Under the pieces are notes generated by a model. It did no database searches and was not told the origin of the DNA. It saw only the letters and a list, made by a program, of their open reading frames with translations. Source: Candidatus Omnitrophota bacterium (lineage in GTDB: Bacteria; Omnitrophota; Koll11; Duberdicusellales; 4484-171). Taken from it: a stretch of DNA of 32,312 nt. Position numbers and translations under genes: made by a program. Every line of letters starts with the position of its first letter. Positions within the stretch are counted from its first letter, which is position 1. The stretch is taken from positions 1-32,312 of the forward strand of contig JAUYCY010000013.1 of NCBI GenBank assembly GCA_030692055.1. Reading direction: 5' to 3'. Below are positions 6,251 to 13,742 of this stretch, in pieces.

Positions 6251-8317
6251 TTATGAACTTTGAAGGATATCTTTTATTGTTTGGAATACTTCCTGAGGTG
6301 TGATTTTTTCCATACAAAGATTTTTTTCTTTTAATTTGCATTCGGGCTGATAGCAATAAGAACAGAGAAGCTCACTATGGAAAATAATCAGATTTTTGCT
6401 TTTTACCGTATGTCGTTTAGGGTCTGTAGGACCAAACAGCGCGATTGTGGGGATATCCATAGCGCAGGCAAGATGCAAATTGGCCGTATCCGGTGTTATA
6501 AAGACTTTAAGTTTGGCAATAACAGCGGGCAAGTCATTCAGAGATGTCTTTGCGCAGAGATTTATGGGCTTGGGGTAAAGATAGTTTTCAATTTTCAGCG
6601 CCGAACTTTGGGCTGTTTCGTCCGCTATAAGAACAACCTTGTAGGTTGGGTAGTTTTTATAAATTAGTTCAATTAGATTAATTATATGATTTATGGGCCA
6701 ATTTTTTGATTTCCATCTGCTTGAGGCAGAAAGATTTATGCCGATGAGGTCAGCGTCTGGAAGGAGTGTTCTTACTTGGGTGTTATCTTTTTTCCAAAAA
6801 ATTAGTTTTTTCTCTTTAATACGTATCCCTAAAAATTCCAAAATTCGTTCTTGCGACGTTAAGGGGTCATCGTTACGGTTGTATTTTATTTTTTTGTTTA
6901 GAAGAAAGCCTAAGCGTAAAGAATAGCCGAATGAGTAACGGGGGAAAGCAAAAAATGAAATAAGATGCGAAGCCCGGTTATTCTGCAAATCAACAATATA
7001 ATCGAAGGCTTTGCGCCGTAGATTTTTTGCAACAGCGCGGATATTTTTGAATTTTTTATAATCCTCTTCTAGGGTGATTATTTCATCAAGGTAAGGACAA
7101 CCATAAAGTATAGGCGCGTATTTTTTCAAAGTGAGAATAGCAATTTTTCCTTCCGGGAATCGTTCGCGCAATTCCTTTAAGGAAGGGATTGCAAGTATTA
7201 TATCTCCAAAGGAAGATATTTTAATTACCAGAATCCTAAAAAAAGTAGTCGCTTTTTTATATACTGCTTGCGTTTCCTTGAGGCATTTTTCCATCGAATA
7301 CAAATTTTCTACCTTCTGCCGCCCTTTTAGCGCTAAGCTATCGGCTAAGGTATTATCATTTAATAATCTTAGTATGGCAGTTGCTATGGCCTCGCTGTTT
7401 TTCGGTTCAACGCTAAGCCCTTCTACACCATTTTCAATTATCTCGTTAGTTCCGCCAATATTAGTGGTAACTACCGGTATGCCGCAGGCGCAAGCTTCAA
7501 GCACTGCCCTGGGGAATGCTTCTTCGATAACTGACGGGGCTACAACTAAGCGCGCTTCCTTAAGAACATTCTCAATATCTTGCCGAAAACCAGAGAATTG
7601 AACGTTACGGTCCAAGGCAAAGCGATTCACCAATGTTTTTAGATGCTCGAGGTAATCTAGCTTAGACTTATCCGCGGAACCAACTATTTTTAGGGTTAAA
7701 AAAGGATTAGATCTTATCACCTTTCGAAATCCTTCAATCAGGTATTCATAGCCCTTAGAAGGAGAAATTCTTCCTATGCTTACGATGGTATTACTTTTTT
7801 TCCTTATTTGAGGCTCCGTAAACGTGAATTTATTTAAGTTAACCCAACGATTTATGACTACAATTTTATCCTCAGAAACTCCAAAATTATCTTTCATGTG
7901 ACGCGCGACCGCTTTAGAAGGGCAAATTACAAATTTACCCCAGCCCATAACTTCTCCGGAAGATTTATTTTTATAAATTCCGTGTATAGTGGTTACGTAG
8001 TGAGTGTTGGAGCCGCGTGACGCAAAAAAACTAAGCCAGCCGGGAACGCGTGAGCGGGCATGAATAATGTTTATATTTTCCGCAGTGATTATTTTTTTCA
8101 ATTTAGTAATAAGAGAAAGTGCAAAAAGCGATTTTTTATAAACAGGCAATTCGTAATGAGTTATACCCGATTCCTCTAATTGCCCAATTAATCTGCCGCC
8201 TCCGCTTACGACGATATTTTGGATATCGTAGGCTAAGCCGGAAGTTTTAAAATATATCACTAAATCTAAAACTCCGCGTTCTACTCCTCCGATTTCTAAG
8301 CGTGGTAAAATTTGCAT
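6251..8317 (-). CDS. Two-domain glycosyltransferase: GT4 fused to GT9
   Basis: About 688 residues. The first ~360 are a complete GT4 enzyme (MQILPRLEIGGVERGVLDL; IVSIGRISPSKGYEYLIEGF; EX7E in EEAFPRAVLEACACGIP). From about residue 365 a complete GT9 heptosyltransferase domain begins (RILVIKISSFGDIILAIPSL), with ITPDTANLHLACAMDIPTIA as donor motif and the C-terminal Cys cluster CSYCYQPEC...C. A single ORF thus joins a retaining and an inverting enzyme, presumably adding two sugars in sequence to the same core. The ATG at 8317 is preferred because GGGGTG lies 6 nt upstream; a GTG at 8326 is the longer option. The upstream gap carries TAACGGGG-type inverted repeat arms. Confidence 0.9.
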   Translation of the reverse strand: MQILPRLEIGGVERGVLDLVIYFKTSGLAYDIQNIVVSGGGRLIGQLEESGITHYELPVYKKSLFALSLITKLKKIITAENINIIHARSRVPGWLSFFASRGSNTHYVTTIHGIYKNKSSGEVMGWGKFVICPSKAVARHMKDNFGVSEDKIVVINRWVNLNKFTFTEPQIRKKSNTIVSIGRISPSKGYEYLIEGFRKVIRSNPFLTLKIVGSADKSKLDYLEHLKTLVNRFALDRNVQFSGFRQDIENVLKEARLVVAPSVIEEAFPRAVLEACACGIPVVTTNIGGTNEIIENGVEGLSVEPKNSEAIATAILRLLNDNTLADSLALKGRQKVENLYSMEKCLKETQAVYKKATTFFRILVIKISSFGDIILAIPSLKELRERFPEGKIAILTLKKYAPILYGCPYLDEIITLEEDYKKFKNIRAVAKNLRRKAFDYIVDLQNNRASHLISFFAFPRYSFGYSLRLGFLLNKKIKYNRNDDPLTSQERILEFLGIRIKEKKLIFWKKDNTQVRTLLPDADLIGINLSASSRWKSKNWPINHIINLIELIYKNYPTYKVVLIADETAQSSALKIENYLYPKPINLCAKTSLNDLPAVIAKLKVFITPDTANLHLACAMDIPTIALFGPTDPKRHTVKSKNLIIFHSELLCSYCYQPECKLKEKNLCMEKITPQEVFQTIKDILQSS

Positions 8318-8325
8318 TATCTTCA

Positions 8326-8440
8326 CCCCGTTACACCTCCCTTAGATTGCGCTACGTAATATAGAAAAACAAATAAGGTTTGCGTGAATCTTTTAGAGTA
8401 ACAATAAAGACGTATATGTGACATAAAAGGTCTAACGGGG
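8326..8440. repeat. CCCCGTTA/TAACGGGG inverted repeat
   Basis: Arms CCCCGTTA (8326-8333) and TAACGGGG (8433-8440) enclose the gap between two envelope genes. The same arm word occurs in the element at 11460-11552, so the two belong to one repeat type. The left arm overlaps the ribosome binding site of the GT4-GT9 gene. Confidence 0.65.
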
Positions 8441-8441
8441 C

Positions 8442-10253
8442 TCATAGCAACCGTTTAATTCCCTCCTCTACCTTCCTTCTATTTTCTTCAAAAATAACGG
8501 AGATAACCGGCGGTATTTGTTTTATATCATAGGGGTAGTCTAGAAAAATCACTTCTTTTTCAATGGATTGCAGGAAAACTTTATGTTTATCTAGATGTTG
8601 TTCTAGAGGAACGCATACGCAAGGTTTCTTTAGAGATATTACCTCAGAAATCATAGAAATACTTTCATTGCTAACAAAGGCCGCCTCTGAAAGTGAGGCA
8701 AATCCGTCAAAAACAAAATCATAATTAGTCCGGCTAGGATAAACTATCGCTTCTGTATTTATAAAGCCAGCAAATGTTTTTTCAATGTAATCTTCGATAT
8801 CTTTTTGAGTGCGGCGCGAAGTGCTCAAAAGGATTTTATAACCATTGCTTAATGAAAATTCTTTTAATTTTTCTGTAAAGATTTTTAAATTATTTACATA
8901 TTTTTTTTCATTAGAAAGAGGCCCACCTAGGAAAAAAGCGATTTTTTTATTATCGCTTAAGTCAAAAAACTTTCGACAATCGTTCATTTTGTTTTTTAAA
9001 TCCGTCGGATACGATAGCGCGCCTTTAATCTTTACTGAGTTTTTTGCGTCAATGCGGTCATGTTCGGGAATTACGCTTAAGTCAAATTTACGTAAAGGAA
9101 TGTTGGGGCGTAATATGACTACGGACTTTGCCCCTAAGTATGAGGCAAAAATTCTGTTTACTGGGGCTACTATGCTGCCAGTGCTCACCACGATATCCGC
9201 ATACGTCTTATTTAGCTTATCCATTGTCTCTTTGGCTATGATAAACCCTAGGCATCGCCCGCAACCCAAACAACTTTTTGTGCAAATTAATGCGCAAAGT
9301 TCTGCAAAAAATCTCGTAAATTGATTTTTATATTTTATTTCGATAACCTTACTTCTTATCGTATAATCCTGCTCCATAAATATAGACAAAAATGCCTGCG
9401 ATTGTTTTAAATGCCCGATTTTACCGTCGCTTATTATTGTAATGTCTAAGTCTTTTTTCCGTTTGAACCGTTTATAAAACCAAAGATACTCCCAGGGGTA
9501 CATTTGCAGGTATTTTTCATAAATCCGGTTTAATTGCTTCAACAGCACAAGATCGTCTTTACCTGTAGGGTCTATGGGTTTACCTATCTCTATAACATGA
9601 GAAAATCCTTTTTTGCGGTAACCGAAACAAGGATATATATGTTTATTGAGTTTCTTTGCAAGATACAGCGCCCCTTTTGGCGTTGGAACTAAATGCGTAA
9701 AGAAATCTACCAATAAAGCATTGTCTTCTGCGCCATGGTCGATGACTAAGCCTACCATGTAACCATCATTTAAACTTTTTATAGTTTCTTTTAGCGAAAA
9801 GCAAACGCCTAAAGAGGATTCATTTCTTAATTCATTCAAAAATCGGTCTAGGTTTTTCTTTTTTTGTTCTTTGGCGAACATTTTATAGCGTAGGCTATTG
9901 GCAATATAAAAGTTATAGAGCTCCCAGCTGCCCTCATGAATTGCTACCAGTATCCCGCCTTCTTTGGTTATGTTTTCTTTGCCTTCCAGTCTCACGTATT
10001 TCAATATCTTCCGCGCGATTAAACTTTCCACAATACCTAAACCAAGGTTTCTGAAGTTTTTCCGTATAATTGTTTTTATCTCTCTATTTGTTTTCGCGGG
10101 AAATACAGATTTTATATTTTTAAAAGCTATATGCCTTTTTTTACTGCTAAGATAAAAAAATAAGCCGATTATCTGTCCCAAAACATAACAAATCCACAGA
10201 GGCGCCATTAACAAAATTTTCCGAAAAATTTTAGCGAAATAATACGTAATCAT
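8442..10253 (-). CDS. Fusion of LpxL/HtrB-like acyltransferase and ELM1 (DUF1022) domain
   Basis: 603 residues in two parts. Residues 1-265 are a lysophospholipid/lipid A acyltransferase: an N-terminal hydrophobic helix, then the catalytic HX4E motif HEGSWE (His106, Glu111), as in LpxL/LpxM late acyltransferases that add a second acyl chain to Kdo-lipid A. Residues about 269-603 match the ELM1/DUF1022 family, seen in ISDGKIGHLKQSQAF (275-288), RPNIPLRKFDLSVIPEHD and the GGP strand-turn FFLGGPLSNEKK. ELM1 homologues have a glycosyltransferase-B-like fold; in plants one acts in mitochondrial fission, and in bacteria they commonly lie in LPS loci. The fusion suggests linked acylation and glycosyl transfer on lipid A, but the ELM1 half has no proven bacterial role. 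Confidence 0.83.
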   Translation of the reverse strand: MITYYFAKIFRKILLMAPLWICYVLGQIIGLFFYLSSKKRHIAFKNIKSVFPAKTNREIKTIIRKNFRNLGLGIVESLIARKILKYVRLEGKENITKEGGILVAIHEGSWELYNFYIANSLRYKMFAKEQKKKNLDRFLNELRNESSLGVCFSLKETIKSLNDGYMVGLVIDHGAEDNALLVDFFTHLVPTPKGALYLAKKLNKHIYPCFGYRKKGFSHVIEIGKPIDPTGKDDLVLLKQLNRIYEKYLQMYPWEYLWFYKRFKRKKDLDITIISDGKIGHLKQSQAFLSIFMEQDYTIRSKVIEIKYKNQFTRFFAELCALICTKSCLGCGRCLGFIIAKETMDKLNKTYADIVVSTGSIVAPVNRIFASYLGAKSVVILRPNIPLRKFDLSVIPEHDRIDAKNSVKIKGALSYPTDLKNKMNDCRKFFDLSDNKKIAFFLGGPLSNEKKYVNNLKIFTEKLKEFSLSNGYKILLSTSRRTQKDIEDYIEKTFAGFINTEAIVYPSRTNYDFVFDGFASLSEAAFVSNESISMISEVISLKKPCVCVPLEQHLDKHKVFLQSIEKEVIFLDYPYDIKQIPPVISVIFEENRRKVEEGIKRLL

Positions 10254-10273
10254 CAGTCTTTTACTAGCCGTTA

Positions 10274-10456
10274 GCCGAAAAAATGCAGTTGGCAGCTAAA
10301 AAGTTTCATAACTACCTAAGGCGTATTTTTTTAGGAGTAGCCCGCGGCGTACCATTTGATACGCGGCATTTTTTCGGCATACCCCGCCGTTATCCAAAAT
10401 TTCCTTTGGAAATTTTGGCGGCGGCCCTTCGGGCAGAAAATGCAATCGCATTTTCT
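10274..10456. repeat. Cluster of perfect hairpins between lpxK and the acyltransferase
   Basis: Four perfect inverted repeats: GCCGAAAAAATGC (10274-10286) with its complement at 10366-10378 (13 bp); CCAAAATTTCC (10394-10404) with 10408-10418 (11 bp, loop 3); GCCCttcGGGC (10424-10434); and AGAAAATGC (10435-10443) with 10448-10456 (9 bp). They fill most of the 206-bp gap. The last hairpin ends 4 nt from the lpxK stop. No U-tract identifies any of them as a normal terminator. Confidence 0.85.
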
Positions 10457-10459
10457 GGG

Positions 10460-11554
10460 TTAGGCCAACCCTTTTTCTATTTCTTTTAAAAAGTCTTCTT
10501 CTTCCTCTATTTTTATCTTTACCTTCATAATATAGATGTTTAGCTTTATCGCATCTTTTGGGATATGGTATTTATCTTTGTGCGTAATTATTATGTCTAA
10601 AATACCGTTATCTCTTAAATTATTCTGCAGGGCGATAAATTCATCTGGATTAAATTCGTAGTGGTCCGGATAAGCGATTTCTTTTACGATATTCAGCCTC
10701 ATTTCTCTTAACTTACTAAAAAAACCTTTTGGGTATCCTATAGCTGTAATTGCGGCTACAGGCTTATTGCGTAAAGAATTTGCGGCTATTTCATTGCTGT
10801 TAAAATCCATCAGTTTTTCAATTTCATAGTTTGCCAAATATATTTTGAGGTGAGGAAAGTTATCTTGAAGGCTCTGTTTTATTTTTGTAAAATCACCAGC
10901 TTCTTCTTTATAGTTCAGTATAAGCATATTCGCCCTTTTAAGCGAGCTCAAGTATTCGCGGAAAGAAGAAACAGGTATTAACTTTATATTTTTTTGTAAT
11001 TCCCGCGCTGCCATGACTACGATATCTATATCGCGCTTTAATTTTCGATACTGGAATCCGTCATCAAGAATAAAGGCGTCAAACTGCCGCGATAATTGTT
11101 TTACGAGGCTAATTCTATTAGGGCGAGAGAAAACTTTTATATCATAGTCCTGCATAAGTTTGCCTTCATCGTTGCCGTACCCGCGCCGTAAAACCGCTAC
11201 CTTACGTTTGTAGATCAGTTTATCATAAAGATACATAGCCAGTGTAGTTTTTCCTGAGCCCGCCCAGGAGAGACTACCGATGCTAAGCACTTTCTTTTGC
11301 GCTCTGTAAGAATGTAATAATCCGATATTGTAAAAAAAGTTCCGTATGACCACCGCGAAACCATAGACAAAAGAAAGAAAATATAATAATAGATAAAAAG
11401 CTGATTCAAAAAAGTTCCGCTTTTCTTTTTCTAAGAAACTTATATACCACTTTTTTATCGTAAACCCCGTTAGAAATATCTTTCCTAACGGGCCTCGCTG
11501 TATTTTTTCAACCCCGCCTACGGGACGGGGCTTTCTTTCTAACGGGGTAAACAT
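10460..11554 (-). CDS. lpxK: Tetraacyldisaccharide 4'-kinase LpxK
   Basis: LpxK phosphorylates the 4' position of the lipid A disaccharide at the inner membrane. Evidence: an N-terminal hydrophobic helix (about 50-75), the P-loop GSLSWAGSGKTT (93-104), AVLRRGYG after it, and the LpxK signature ILDDGFQYRKLKRDIDIVV with the Asp-Asp pair. The frame is open from the ATG at 11554, which overlaps the end of waaA by 16 bp, but roughly the first 32 codons are encoded by the palindromic element at 11460-11552 and look foreign to the family. No better start (ATG, GTG or TTG) with a ribosome site is visible nearer the conserved part, so either the extension is translated or an unusual start is used. Confidence 0.88.
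   Translation of the reverse strand: MFTPLERKPRPVGGVEKIQRGPLGKIFLTGFTIKKWYISFLEKEKRNFFESAFYLLLYFLSFVYGFAVVIRNFFYNIGLLHSYRAQKKVLSIGSLSWAGSGKTTLAMYLYDKLIYKRKVAVLRRGYGNDEGKLMQDYDIKVFSRPNRISLVKQLSRQFDAFILDDGFQYRKLKRDIDIVVMAARELQKNIKLIPVSSFREYLSSLKRANMLILNYKEEAGDFTKIKQSLQDNFPHLKIYLANYEIEKLMDFNSNEIAANSLRNKPVAAITAIGYPKGFFSKLREMRLNIVKEIAYPDHYEFNPDEFIALQNNLRDNGILDIIITHKDKYHIPKDAIKLNIYIMKVKIKIEEEEDFLKEIEKGLA
11460..11552. repeat. Palindromic element spanning the waaA stop and lpxK start
   Basis: About 93 bp bounded by arms 11460-11476 and 11536-11552 (15 of 17 matching; core CCCCGTTAGAAA). A second hairpin CCCCG..CGGGG lies inside. The right arm supplies the waaA stop codon (TAG in CCCGTTAG) and the lpxK ATG lies at its edge. 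GGACGGGGCTTTCT inside recurs at 75-88, and TAACGGGG recurs at 8433-8440. Confidence 0.8.
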
Positions 11555-12813
11555 TTTAAGATTATTTTCAGATTCTCATCCAGGCTTTTTCTTTCTTCTT
11601 CAAAAACATCCAGACATTTTACGCGTAGGCTGCTACGTAGGGTTTGGTCATCAATTAGTTGAGACAGGACTTCTTTTAGCTTAATATTATCGTTTACCTG
11701 AATGCCTGCCCCCTTTGTTAATATAATTTCTTCGACGTCTTTAAAGTTATCCATATACGGGCCAAATACGGTCGGCTTTAAAAAATAAATCGGTTCTAGA
11801 ATATTATGCCCTCCATAATTGGCCAGGCTTCCCCCCACAAAACAAATATCAGCTAGACTATAGAAATATAAAAGTTCGCCGATAGTATCGAGAAGAAAGA
11901 TATTATTTTTATCGTTTGTAGGTTCGTTTATTTGGCTTATTTTTATAGGAGTGAAACCCAGCGCGTTAATCTGTTTTTCCAGTATAGGTATGCGTTCGAT
12001 ATGGCGGGGAGCAATTAAGAGAGATATATTTTTCCCCACACTGATTAAACTCTTATAGATATCAAAAATTGTTTCTTCTTCCGGATGATGCGTGCTACCG
12101 GCGACTAAAAGGAAAGAATCTTTTCTTTTTAATATCGGTAAAAATTTTTGCTTTAGGCATCCAAGGTGTTTTTCATCAATACAGATACTGTCAAATTTCA
12201 TATTTCCGCTTATCGTGATTTTATCTTTCGCGCACCCCAGAGAAATAAATTTATCTTTATAGTAGGCATTTTGTACCCCGATATGATTACATAGATTTAA
12301 TAACCTTTTTATAATAGGCCTTACCAGGTTATAGTGTTTAAAGGCTTTATCGGAAACTCTACCGTTAATAAGCACAATGGGGATATGTTTTTGTCTTAAG
12401 TTGTAGAAAAGATTTGGCCAGATTTCTGTTTCCACGGCGATGAATACCTTTGGATTGAGAATTTTTATTACTTTTCTAAGAACCAGAGATATATCAAACG
12501 GAAAATAGAGTATTTTCGCTGATGAAGCATATTTTTTTTTAGCCAATCTATTCCCGGTCAAGGTAGTTGTGGTGATAACTATTGGGTAATCGTAAACTTC
12601 GCGCAATCTATGAATAAGTTTTTCTATAACGTTTGCCTCGCCCACGCTCACTACTTGTATCCAAATAGAATTTTCGAACCATACACCAGGGAAAAAACCG
12701 AATTTTTCCTTGATTGCAGAGAGATTAATTTTTTTACGCTTTATGTAAAAAGGAAGGTAAAGTATAAATCCCAAAAAAAATATAAAATCGTAAAACAAAA
12801 ATAAGATATTCAT
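11539..12813 (-). CDS. waaA: 3-deoxy-D-manno-octulosonate (Kdo) transferase WaaA/KdtA
   Basis: 424 residues, the normal length. WaaA transfers Kdo from CMP-Kdo to the lipid A precursor at the inner membrane. An N-terminal membrane helix (about 1-23) is followed by IKEKFGFFPG and the acceptor-binding motif WIQVVSVGEANVIEKL, where Glu59 is the expected catalytic base. AVETEIWPN, LINGRVSDKAF and the C-terminal GGSLANYGGHNILEPIYFLK are diagnostic. AAGGA stands 4-5 nt before the ATG. The last residues and the stop codon are encoded by a palindromic element shared with lpxK. Its presence together with lpxK shows a Gram-negative outer membrane with Kdo-lipid A. Confidence 0.94.
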   Translation of the reverse strand: MNILFLFYDFIFFLGFILYLPFYIKRKKINLSAIKEKFGFFPGVWFENSIWIQVVSVGEANVIEKLIHRLREVYDYPIVITTTTLTGNRLAKKKYASSAKILYFPFDISLVLRKVIKILNPKVFIAVETEIWPNLFYNLRQKHIPIVLINGRVSDKAFKHYNLVRPIIKRLLNLCNHIGVQNAYYKDKFISLGCAKDKITISGNMKFDSICIDEKHLGCLKQKFLPILKRKDSFLLVAGSTHHPEEETIFDIYKSLISVGKNISLLIAPRHIERIPILEKQINALGFTPIKISQINEPTNDKNNIFLLDTIGELLYFYSLADICFVGGSLANYGGHNILEPIYFLKPTVFGPYMDNFKDVEEIILTKGAGIQVNDNIKLKEVLSQLIDDQTLRSSLRVKCLDVFEEERKSLDENLKIILKCLPR

Positions 12814-12837
12814 TTAATCCTTGTAAAACTCATTATT

Positions 12838-12866
12838 TAGTTTCCACTGGAAAAGTATGGAAACTA
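12838..12866. repeat. Inverted repeat containing the xer stop codon
   Basis: TAGTTTCCA (12838-12846) and TGGAAACTA (12858-12866) are perfect 9-bp arms. The right arm includes the TAG stop of the recombinase gene. It could act as a weak terminator or RNA-end hairpin, but no U-tract follows. Confidence 0.6.
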
Positions 12867-13742
12867 TGCGCGTGGATGCGCTTTATCGTAAACTTTTTTA
12901 AGCGCGTCAATGGTTACGTGCGTATAAATTTGAGTAGTGGCGATGCTAGAATGGCCCAAAAGTTCCTGTACACTTCTTAGATCCGCCCCCCTATTTAAAA
13001 GATGCGTAGCAAAGGAATGCCGAAGAACATGCGGGGATAATTTTAATAAGGCGGATGCTTTTTTGATGTGTTTATCAAGTATAAACCTTACCCCTCTATC
13101 TGTTAGCGAACCTCCTCGTTTATTTATAAAAAGAGAATTATTTTTGTCTATACGCTTATCTAAGTAAGCCTTTAAGCTTAGAATTGCAGGTTCACCTACG
13201 GGTAGCAGCCGTTCTTTTCTTCCTTTTCCTGTTACTTTAGCAATACCACTTATTAAATCTACACCGCTAATTTTTAGCGATACTAATTCCGATACCCTTG
13301 CGCCAGTGGAATATAGGAATTCTAAAATCGCTTTATTACGTAAAACCAACAAGTCATCGGTCGCCGGTATATCAAGAACTTTTCGCACCTCGTCTTCTGT
13401 TAAAAATTTCGGCAAGATTTTATCGAGCTTAGGGTAAATCAAAGAGACGGCAGGGCTATTTTTTATTTCTCCTTCCCGCATCATAAATTTAAAGAAACTT
13501 TTTAATGTAGAAATTTTACGCGAAATTGTGCGTTTATTAAGATTTTTTTCCGATAATACGACAAGGAATTTTCTTAAAATAAAATAATCTATTTCTTTTA
13601 TGTCTAAAGCTTTTTGAGAACCGAGGAAATCCCCGAATTCTTTTAAGTCTATCCTATAATTTATAAAGGTGTGATTAGAATAATTTTTCTCAATTACAAC
13701 ATAGTTTAAAAATTTATCGCTATAATAGGAAAAGGGAATCAT
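12864..13742 (-). CDS. Tyrosine recombinase XerC/XerD
   Basis: 292 residues, standard for Xer recombinases, which resolve chromosome dimers at dif with FtsK. An N-terminal SAM-like core-binding domain (1-90) precedes the catalytic domain. All six active-site residues are visible: Arg149 (TGARVSEL), Lys173 (GKGRKER), His238 and Arg241 (HVLRHSFATHLL), His264 (LGHSS) and the nucleophile Tyr273 (QIYTHV). The gene starts immediately after the topA stop with no gap, so the two are co-transcribed. The order dprA-topA-xer is conserved in many bacteria and argues for the housekeeping Xer rather than an element integrase. XerC and XerD cannot be told apart here. Confidence 0.93.
   Translation of the reverse strand: MIPFSYYSDKFLNYVVIEKNYSNHTFINYRIDLKEFGDFLGSQKALDIKEIDYFILRKFLVVLSEKNLNKRTISRKISTLKSFFKFMMREGEIKNSPAVSLIYPKLDKILPKFLTEDEVRKVLDIPATDDLLVLRNKAILEFLYSTGARVSELVSLKISGVDLISGIAKVTGKGRKERLLPVGEPAILSLKAYLDKRIDKNNSLFINKRGGSLTDRGVRFILDKHIKKASALLKLSPHVLRHSFATHLLNRGADLRSVQELLGHSSIATTQIYTHVTIDALKKVYDKAHPRA

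Noticed and set aside
12864..13742. Xer recombinase as integrase of the island
   Set aside because: It is in the conserved dprA-topA-xer order on the chromosomal side and has housekeeping length; the serine recombinase at the junction is the better candidate.
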